Positions 55,295 through 61,495 of a stretch of 61,495 nt of DNA are shown one piece after another. Both the position numbers and the translations under genes were made by a program. Position 1 is the stretch's first letter; each line of letters starts with the position of its first letter. Source of the DNA: Flavobacteriaceae bacterium UBA2765 (GTDB lineage: Bacteria > Bacteroidota > Bacteroidia > Flavobacteriales > Flavobacteriaceae); NCBI GenBank assembly GCA_002352665.1, contig DEIV01000095.1, forward strand, positions 1 through 61,495, given 5' to 3'. The notes under the pieces were generated by a model that did no database searches, was not told the DNA's origin, and saw only the letters and a list, made by a program, of their open reading frames with translations.

Positions 55295-58200
55295 TAAGAT
55301 GTCGCAATCAGTTAATATAATTAGAGATGATAATCGAGAATTCGATTATTATGTAACACCGAATGCAAAAAAGACAGCGAATGAAATTTTCGAAAACTTT
55401 AATCGTGGAGTTCATTCATTTAATTTAATAGGTTCTTTTGGAACAGGAAAATCCTCGTTTCTTTGGGGATTAGAGAAATCTTTAAAAGACAATCTTGATT
55501 ACTTTAATACTGAGTTTAATGGTAAAACAAATTTCATTAAAATAGTTGGAGATTATCAGTCATTAAAATCAGCTTTAAATGAAGAATTTAATATTACTGA
55601 AGACTTTTCGAGTAACCAAAAGCTATTTGATGCCATTTTTAAGAGATATCAAAAACTTGCAAAGAAAAACGGGTTATTAATAATTGCTATTGATGAATTT
55701 GGAAAATTTCTTGAATTCGCAGCTAAAAACAATCCTGAAGACGAGGTTTATTTTATTCAAAAACTAGCAGAATTTGTCAATGCACCTGATAGAAACATTA
55801 TTCTTCTAACATCACTTCATCAAAGCATAGAATCTTATGGTTATGCTTTGCATAAAAAGGAAATTCAAGAATGGCGAAAAATTAAAGGCCGATTTAAAGA
55901 CTTAACGTTTAATGAACCTGTTGAACAATTATTATTTTTAGCGTCATCTTATCTTTCAAAAAAAGAGAATAGAAAAGAGAACACTTCAAATAACAGTAAA
56001 TTAATAACTGAATTTAATCTATTCAATATTCAAAGTAATTACTTAGAGAATATAGAAACTCAACTATCTCCCTTAAGTGCTATTAGTGGTTATACATTGG
56101 CTATAGCCTTGCAGAGATATGGACAAAATGAAAGGTCTTTATTTACTTTTCTAAATTCCATTAAATTCTCTGAAATAGAGCATTTAGATTCGGGATTCGA
56201 AATAGCAGAAATTTACGATTACTTATTTGAAGAGTTCTATAACTTCATAATAAGCAAATCAAATCTAGATTTTTCAAATTGGTCTGCCATTAAAGATGCC
56301 ATAGAAAGGGCTGAAATAATACCTGATATAGATGTAAAGCTCTCAGATAGATTAATAAAAACATTAGGTATTTTAGCTATTTTCTCAAGAAAAGGGTCTA
56401 GAATTGATGATAAATTCTTCTATAATTATTTTAAAGAAAATTACTCTGAAAATCAAATTTCAGAAGTAATTAAGTTTTTAAACAAACATCAAATAATAAG
56501 ATTTAGTAGGTTTGATTCTTCATATAAATTAGCCGAAGGTACAGACCTTGACATTGATAAGGCTATTATGGAAGCCGAGAATCAAATAGATAACTCAATA
56601 GATGTTTTATCAAAATTAAACTCTCATTTCGACTTCCCAATTATCACAGCTAAAGGAATAACTTATAAATTAGGAACACCTCGTTTATTCGAGTTCAAAC
56701 TCTCAAATACTTTAACTAGCGAAACTCCCATCAATGAGATAGATGGTTTGATAAACCTAATTTTTAATGAAAAGAAAATTGCACTAAAAGAAGGATTAGA
56801 ATTTTCTAAAAATAGACCTGTTTTATACGGAGTATTTTTAAACACATCTGGAATTTTTGAAACCTTATTTGAAATAGAAAAAACAAATAAGGTTTTGAAA
56901 AATGTTCAAGACGAGAACGATAGAGTGGCGATTAAAGAGTTGAAGTCAATTATTAAAAGCCAGGAAACATTACTAAATCATTATGTAATGGATAGCTTAT
57001 ACTCTAATAGAGTTACTTGGTTTTGCAATGGTAAAGAATTTAAAATTAGAGATAAGAAAGAGTTTAATAAAGCCTTATCATCTCTTTGCGAAGAAATCTA
57101 TACCGAAACACCTAGAATTCAAAACGAATTGATTAATAGGCATAAAGTATCAAGTTCTATTGCAACTGCTAGAAAGAATTATTGGAAAGCTTTAGTAAAT
57201 AATTATCAAGAAGAAGATTTAGGTTTTGATAGTACAAAATGGCCTGCGGAAAAAACAATTTATTACACGCTGTTAAAACAAACAGGTATACATCAAAAAA
57301 TAGGAGACTATTATTCCCTTACGAAACCAAGTACAATAGATTTTATTCAATTATGGGACATTAGTAATGAGTTTTTAGATGAAGCTAAATCATCGAAGAA
57401 GAGCTTATTAGATTTCATTAAGCTATTGAGTTCTTCACCTATAAAATTAAAGCAAGGCGTTATAGACTTTTGGATACCAACGTTTCTATTTATAAAAAGA
57501 GGTGATTTTGCGCTTTATGGTGATAACGGATTCATTCCATATTTAGACGAAAATATTCTTTATATGATGACTCGTAATCCTAAAGAATTCTCAGTTAAAA
57601 GTTTTGAACTTAATACACTTAGATTAAATCTTTTTAATAAATATCGAGATTTTCTTCGTCAGGATAATCGTACTACAATTAACACAGATTCATTTATAGA
57701 AAGTATACGACCTATTTTAATTTTTTACAGAGATTTAACAAACTATAGTAAGAACACAAAAACAATATCTCCTGAGGCTGTTAAACTTAGAGAAGCTATA
57801 AGTAAAGCTGTAGATCCTGAAAAAACCTTTTTTGAAGACTTTCCAAGCGCTTTAGGATATACCTTAAAAGAATTGACAATAGACAATAAAATTTTTGAAG
57901 ATTACATTATTGATTTTCAGAATAAAATTCAAGAAATAAAAGACTCTTTTGAAGATTTGCTTAACCGTTTCGAACTATTTATCTGTAATGAAATTGTGGG
58001 TAAAAAAGTTGATTTTAAAACATATAAATCAATTCTTCAAAAACGTTTTGCGTCTATAAAAGAACATGAAGCACTTACAAAACATAAAATATTTTTGCTT
58101 AGAATACAATCTAAATTAGATGATAGAGATAGCTATCTAATGTCTATTTGTCAAGCATTAATAGGAAAACCTTTAAATCAGATTAAGGACTCTGACGAAA

Positions 58201-58478
58201 AACAATTGATGGGGAAAATGTCATCAATAGTAAAGGAATTAGACAACCTTATTGATTTAAACAAAGTGAAAGTGGCTGAAGGGGAGCTTTTAATAAAGTT
58301 TGAGTTAACAACTAAAAATGATGGTGGCAAAGAACAAATAGTTAGAATACCAAGAAATAAGCGTGAAGAGTTAGATGAAAAAGTGAAAGATATTTCGTCT
58401 CTATTAGATAAAAACGAAAGCTTAAAAATACCTATATTAGTATCTCTATTAAAAAAAGCATTGGAAAAAAATGAATAA
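55287..58478 (+). CDS. Large P-loop ATPase of the DUF4007 operon
   Basis: This 1063-residue protein has an N-terminal AAA/STAND-like ATPase module: Walker A GSFGTGKS (49-56) and Walker B LIIAIDEFGK (131-140, Asp136-Glu137), with a sensor-like ILLTSLHQSIES after it. The remaining ~850 residues are mainly helical and include long charged segments. The overall layout recalls the big BREX/Pgl-type ATPases (BrxC/PglY), though the match is too weak for assignment. It is not an SMC-type DndD, since no long heptad coiled-coil with hinge is visible. It overlaps both neighbours by 8 nt. An in-frame ATG 12 bases downstream is an alternative start. Confidence 0.82.
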   Translation: MNSKMSQSVNIIRDDNREFDYYVTPNAKKTANEIFENFNRGVHSFNLIGSFGTGKSSFLWGLEKSLKDNLDYFNTEFNGKTNFIKIVGDYQSLKSALNEEFNITEDFSSNQKLFDAIFKRYQKLAKKNGLLIIAIDEFGKFLEFAAKNNPEDEVYFIQKLAEFVNAPDRNIILLTSLHQSIESYGYALHKKEIQEWRKIKGRFKDLTFNEPVEQLLFLASSYLSKKENRKENTSNNSKLITEFNLFNIQSNYLENIETQLSPLSAISGYTLAIALQRYGQNERSLFTFLNSIKFSEIEHLDSGFEIAEIYDYLFEEFYNFIISKSNLDFSNWSAIKDAIERAEIIPDIDVKLSDRLIKTLGILAIFSRKGSRIDDKFFYNYFKENYSENQISEVIKFLNKHQIIRFSRFDSSYKLAEGTDLDIDKAIMEAENQIDNSIDVLSKLNSHFDFPIITAKGITYKLGTPRLFEFKLSNTLTSETPINEIDGLINLIFNEKKIALKEGLEFSKNRPVLYGVFLNTSGIFETLFEIEKTNKVLKNVQDENDRVAIKELKSIIKSQETLLNHYVMDSLYSNRVTWFCNGKEFKIRDKKEFNKALSSLCEEIYTETPRIQNELINRHKVSSSIATARKNYWKALVNNYQEEDLGFDSTKWPAEKTIYYTLLKQTGIHQKIGDYYSLTKPSTIDFIQLWDISNEFLDEAKSSKKSLLDFIKLLSSSPIKLKQGVIDFWIPTFLFIKRGDFALYGDNGFIPYLDENILYMMTRNPKEFSVKSFELNTLRLNLFNKYRDFLRQDNRTTINTDSFIESIRPILIFYRDLTNYSKNTKTISPEAVKLREAISKAVDPEKTFFEDFPSALGYTLKELTIDNKIFEDYIIDFQNKIQEIKDSFEDLLNRFELFICNEIVGKKVDFKTYKSILQKRFASIKEHEALTKHKIFLLRIQSKLDDRDSYLMSICQALIGKPLNQIKDSDEKQLMGKMSSIVKELDNLIDLNKVKVAEGELLIKFELTTKNDGGKEQIVRIPRNKREELDEKVKDISSLLDKNESLKIPILVSLLKKALEKNE

Positions 58479-59610
58479 ACCAAGACATATCTTAGGTATA
58501 TCAGGAGGAAAGGATAGCGCCGCTTTAGCCATTTATTTGAACGATAAATACCCAACATTAAATTTTGAATATTATTTCTGTGACACAGGTAAAGAGTTAG
58601 ACGAAACCTATGAACTTATAGCTAACCTAGAAAACTATCTTGGCAAAAAAGTTTTAAAACTAGAAAATGAAGAACTTAAGAGTTCAAAGGATGCACCATT
58701 TGATTATTATTTTAAATCATTTAGAGGTTATTTACCGTCACCACAAGCACGTTGGTGTACTGCATTAATGAAATTAAAGCCGTTTGAAAAGTTTGTAAAC
58801 GGAGAACCAACAGTTTCTTATGTTGGTATTCGCGGAGATGAAGAGCGTGAGGGATACATTTCTAGAGAATCAAATATCCAGTCAATATTTCCATTTAGAA
58901 GAAATATTTGGAGCAATGATGTGTTGACTAAATTTTTCAACCCTAATAATCAAGAACAAGTATTATCATTTTTCAACTCATATCATAAAGGAAATAAATT
59001 TGATAAAGTTTTAGATATTTTAAATGAACCTATCACTTTTGATTTAAATTATAAGGCAGAAACTGCGAAAGCAATAAAATTAAAATTAAACACATCGTTA
59101 GATTTAGGGATTCCAGAATTTAATAGAGCTGTATTTGATTTTTTAAAAACTACAAATTACCCACTAGCATCTCAAGTAGATTTTGAACTTTTAGATAATG
59201 AAGATGTTTTAGTTAGAGATGATATTTTTAAAATTCTTAGAGAAACCGGAATAGGAGTACCCAAGTATTATGAAAAAATTGAGTTTGAAGTAGATGGGCA
59301 AAAAGGAGAATATGCACGTAGTAGATCTGGTTGTTTCTTTTGTTTCTTTCAACAAAAAATAGAATGGATATGGTTATATGAACAACATCCTGAGCTTTAT
59401 AAAGAAGCTATTAAATATGAAAATGCAGATGAAATGTTTACTTGGGTTCCTAATGAATCATTACAAGAATTAATAGAGCCGCTAAGAATTAAACAAATTA
59501 AACTTGGGCATATACAACGTACAAAAAAGAAAGAATCAAAATCATCACCTTACCTTTTAGATATTTTAGAAGATACTGAACGCGATGGATGTAATACTTG
59601 TTTCTTATAG
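58471..59610 (+). CDS. DndC/PAPS-reductase-like PP-loop sulfurtransferase
   Basis: This 379-residue enzyme has the PP-loop SGGKDS (11-16), used to adenylate a substrate before sulfur transfer. The cysteines Cys96 (ARWCTALMKL), Cys288 and Cys291 (RSGCFFCFFQQ), and Cys374 and Cys377 (DGCNTCFL) probably hold an iron-sulfur cluster as in DndC. Residues ~150-280 are an insertion within the core. In phosphorothioation systems this type of enzyme places sulfur in the DNA backbone with a cysteine desulfurase; none is encoded here, so a genomic IscS/SufS could serve. The GIY-YIG gene follows after 3 bp. Confidence 0.87.
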   Translation: MNKPRHILGISGGKDSAALAIYLNDKYPTLNFEYYFCDTGKELDETYELIANLENYLGKKVLKLENEELKSSKDAPFDYYFKSFRGYLPSPQARWCTALMKLKPFEKFVNGEPTVSYVGIRGDEEREGYISRESNIQSIFPFRRNIWSNDVLTKFFNPNNQEQVLSFFNSYHKGNKFDKVLDILNEPITFDLNYKAETAKAIKLKLNTSLDLGIPEFNRAVFDFLKTTNYPLASQVDFELLDNEDVLVRDDIFKILRETGIGVPKYYEKIEFEVDGQKGEYARSRSGCFFCFFQQKIEWIWLYEQHPELYKEAIKYENADEMFTWVPNESLQELIEPLRIKQIKLGHIQRTKKKESKSSPYLLDILEDTERDGCNTCFL

Positions 59611-59613
59611 TTT

Positions 59614-60114
59614 ATGGCATTATTTGATTTAGATTTTGATAGAAAAGGGGAATACAAAATTCACGTTAGAAAATTTTTCTTATTTCCTGAGTTTTGGATG
59701 GAGCCAAAAAACAAGTTGCCAATTCCGTTAAAATGGAAATCTGTTAAATTCTCAAATGTTAACAAGTCACGAATCCCGAGTGAAAAAGGAATCTATGCGT
59801 TTGTATTAATTCCATCGTACAATAATTTTTTTAAGACTCGATATTTATTCTATGCGGGTAAAACGAATAGAACATTAAAAAAGCGGTTTACTGAATACCT
59901 ATCTGAAAAAGATGGAAAAGGTAAGCCACGAGCCAAAGTATTTGAAATGTTAAATCTCTATGATGGACATTTATATTTTTATTACTCTGAAGTTAAAAAT
60001 ACTAATGATGTAGATTTATGCGAAGAACAATTGATAAACACATTCGTTCCTCATATAAATTTTCAAATACCAATCGCAAAGATAAAACCTGAATTAAAAT
60101 ACATATATGAATAA
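59614..60114 (+). CDS. GIY-YIG nuclease of the DUF4007 operon
   Basis: This 166-residue protein has a central GIY-YIG domain: EKGIYAFVLI (Gly59-Ile60-Tyr61), then YLFYAGKTNRTLKKRF with Tyr80 and Arg86/Arg91, and a catalytic Glu in LCEEQLINTFVPHINF (137-138). The YIG triplet reads YAG, a common variant. The first ~50 residues are an added aromatic-rich segment that may bind DNA or the partner proteins. In this context it is the likely DNA-cutting effector, or a nickase that prepares DNA for modification. It is unrelated in detail to the repeat-embedded GIY-YIG protein at 51.2 kb. Confidence 0.8.
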   Translation: MALFDLDFDRKGEYKIHVRKFFLFPEFWMEPKNKLPIPLKWKSVKFSNVNKSRIPSEKGIYAFVLIPSYNNFFKTRYLFYAGKTNRTLKKRFTEYLSEKDGKGKPRAKVFEMLNLYDGHLYFYYSEVKNTNDVDLCEEQLINTFVPHINFQIPIAKIKPELKYIYE

Positions 60115-61360
60115 AACAGGAACAGAAAAGTTAAATCTTCCTTGTCTTAAGGGAGTTATGGGCGATTGGATGTATTATGTTACTCTTCTTAAGTTTGGTT
60201 CAGTAGCAGAAAAAGTATTTCTTCCAGAAGAAATTGATGATAAATATATTGATAAGGAGGAGTTAAGATTAGGTGATTGGATTCAGCGAGATTTAGAACC
60301 TAAGAGAATCAAAGATGTAGTTAACTATCTTAAAGGACAAAAACAAAGATTTTTTAATAGTTTGATTTTAGGAATTTACGATGGCAAACCAAGCTATCGT
60401 GATCTTGAAGTAAAAACTTCAGAACATTATGATAAAGAGGAAGAAGTCGAATATTTTTCTAAAACTTTTGGGGTTCTAACACTCAATGGAGATGAGTCGA
60501 TTTTTGCCATTGATGGACAGCACCGTGCTATAGCAATTAGAAAAGCGGTCAAAAACGACCCATCATTAATAGATGATGAAATATGTGTAATTTTTGTAGC
60601 TCACCGAACAGATGAGAAAGGAAAAGTTAGAACACGCAGACTTTTTTCAACACTAAATAGGTACGCAAAACCTGTCAACAAAAAAGAAATAATAGCTTTA
60701 AGCGAGGATGATAATTGCGCCATTTTAACGCGTAGATTGGTCGAGAAATACAAAAAATTTAATAACAAAATTCTAATTAATGGAAATAAGTCCGTTAATC
60801 CTAGTAATAAGGATTCATTTACAAGTATTATTCAGCTATATGAGATTGTAGTTTTATTGCTATGTGCTGTAAGAATAACTAGTGTTGGTAATACAGTCGG
60901 TAGAGAGAAAAAAGAGTTCACAACTAATCGAGTCAAAGAAAAGGAACTAGATAATTACTATAAAGCTTTAACTAGAATATTTAACAATACAGCGAATACG
61001 TTTAAGGATCTTAAAGCCATGCTAGATGATGGCAAAAGTATCGATAGAAATAGTAAGAAAGCTAATCTAATATTTAGACCGATTGGACAAGAAATATTTT
61101 TTAAAGTTTTAAAGGCAGGATTAACTAATAAAAAGTCAAAAGAAGTATATGCCTATTTTAAAAGTGCCAAATTCAATTTGGAGTCAAAAGTATGGAATGA
61201 AGTTTTTTGGGATGAGGAAGCAAATCTAATTATCACTACTGCCGAACGTCAAAAGTATGCATATCATTTAATAATGGAAAAAATAGGCATTCCAATTAAC
61301 AGATCAAAGAAAGACAAAGAAGTGTATGCAAAATTTAATTTCTCTGTTACAGATATTTAA
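60107..61360 (+). CDS. DGQHR-domain protein (DndB-like)
   Basis: This 417-residue protein has the defining motif FAIDGQHRAIAIRKA (DGQHR at 136-140), then RTRRLFSTLNRYAKPVNKKE, as in DndB and related DGQHR proteins that regulate or assist DNA phosphorothioation. An N-terminal part resembles ParB-like folds (LGDWIQRDLEPKRIKDVVNY). It overlaps the GIY-YIG gene by 8 nt and is the last plus-strand gene seen; the window ends 135 bp later, so further genes may follow. A role as transcriptional repressor or as sensor of modified DNA is inferred from the family. Confidence 0.87.
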   Translation: MNKTGTEKLNLPCLKGVMGDWMYYVTLLKFGSVAEKVFLPEEIDDKYIDKEELRLGDWIQRDLEPKRIKDVVNYLKGQKQRFFNSLILGIYDGKPSYRDLEVKTSEHYDKEEEVEYFSKTFGVLTLNGDESIFAIDGQHRAIAIRKAVKNDPSLIDDEICVIFVAHRTDEKGKVRTRRLFSTLNRYAKPVNKKEIIALSEDDNCAILTRRLVEKYKKFNNKILINGNKSVNPSNKDSFTSIIQLYEIVVLLLCAVRITSVGNTVGREKKEFTTNRVKEKELDNYYKALTRIFNNTANTFKDLKAMLDDGKSIDRNSKKANLIFRPIGQEIFFKVLKAGLTNKKSKEVYAYFKSAKFNLESKVWNEVFWDEEANLIITTAERQKYAYHLIMEKIGIPINRSKKDKEVYAKFNFSVTDI

Positions 61361-61377
61361 ATTATATCCTTTATACT

Positions 61378-61485
61378 CTAGATAGACCATTCAGCGTTTA
61401 GGTGATACTTTCCTTCTAATTTTAGTTCATACTTTATATGATACAGGGCGTTTTCAAAAGCCTCTTTTACATTTTTTAGGCACTT
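61378..61485 (-). pseudogene. Unidentified 3' coding fragment at the right edge
   Basis: On the minus strand a 35-codon frame after a TGA encodes KEAFENALYHIKYELKLEGK and ends LNAEWSI-TAG. The composition looks coding, but an upstream in-frame stop and the window edge prevent identification. It may be the end of a disrupted gene, possibly a mobile-element gene. It converges on the DGQHR gene. Confidence 0.3.
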
Positions 61486-61495
61486 TCATAAGTAA

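Noticed and set aside
54449..61360. Canonical DND, SSP or BREX system
   Set aside because: No DndD, DndE, DndFGH, SspB/C/D/E, PglZ, PglX, BrxA/B or BrxL product is present in the window. Only the DndC-like and DndB-like proteins are shared with DND, and the ATPase similarity to BREX proteins is too vague.
1..61495. tRNA, rRNA or known riboswitch genes
   Set aside because: Intergenic regions were read for tRNA-like arms and common riboswitch cores and none was convincing; a covariance-model search would be needed to exclude small RNAs.

Overview
The window is a piece of a low-GC Bacteroidota chromosome, almost certainly from the family Flavobacteriaceae. The grounds are a complete SprA gene (the giant outer-membrane translocon of type IX secretion), a Bacteroidota-type Alternative Complex III operon, several energy-transducing TonB paralogues, AT-rich intergenic DNA, TAnnTTTG promoter elements, and dispersed hairpin repeats built around TGTCGAAATGACA. 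No rRNA, tRNA or CRISPR array was seen.

Left part (1-15.9 kb): a truncated SRPBCC-domain gene, an AraC-type regulator and a penicillin-acylase-family hydrolase are followed by a large minus-strand respiratory operon, actA-actB-actC-actD-actE-actF-coxB-coxA. It runs from a promoter near 15.88 kb to a terminator at 3.9 kb. It carries electrons from menaquinol through the Act complex to c-type hemes and on to a heme-copper oxidase. ActA has a duplicated N-terminal cytochrome domain (seven CXXCH motifs), and ActC has an added helix-hairpin-helix-like tail.

Middle part (16-47.6 kb): mostly housekeeping and envelope genes. These are a SPOR protein, ruvB, a cytochrome P450, a TPR lipoprotein, an unknown lipoprotein, queG, a malic enzyme fused to a phosphotransacetylase-like domain, ruvA, sprA, gcvH, a VanZ-like protein, three tandem TonB paralogues, deoC, an acyltransferase, and an outer-membrane barrel that starts with a fourth TonB C-terminal-like domain. 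A minus-strand block follows with an RND/MMPL exporter, a LolA-like protein, an outer-membrane protein, a thioredoxin-fold protein without the CxxC pair, a RidA-family protein and a TetR regulator. Three related operator-like sites (TGACCGGTCA core) suggest that the TetR protein controls itself, ridA and the exporter.

Accessory part (47.7-61.5 kb): a DinB pseudogene with an in-frame stop, a methyltransferase, an alcohol-dehydrogenase remnant, a glycosyltransferase flanked by direct repeats, a small GIY-YIG protein wedged between arms of a dispersed hairpin repeat family, TerB-like and DUF2188 genes, and a membrane protein. The window then ends in a compact five-gene operon (54449-61360): DUF4007 protein, 1063-aa P-loop ATPase, DndC/PAPS-reductase-like PP-loop enzyme, GIY-YIG nuclease and DGQHR (DndB-like) protein. 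Three of its four gene junctions are 8-nt start/stop overlaps. The gene set resembles DNA phosphorothioation systems but has no DndD, DndE, DndFGH or SspBCD genes in view. It is the best candidate here for an undescribed defence or DNA-modification system.
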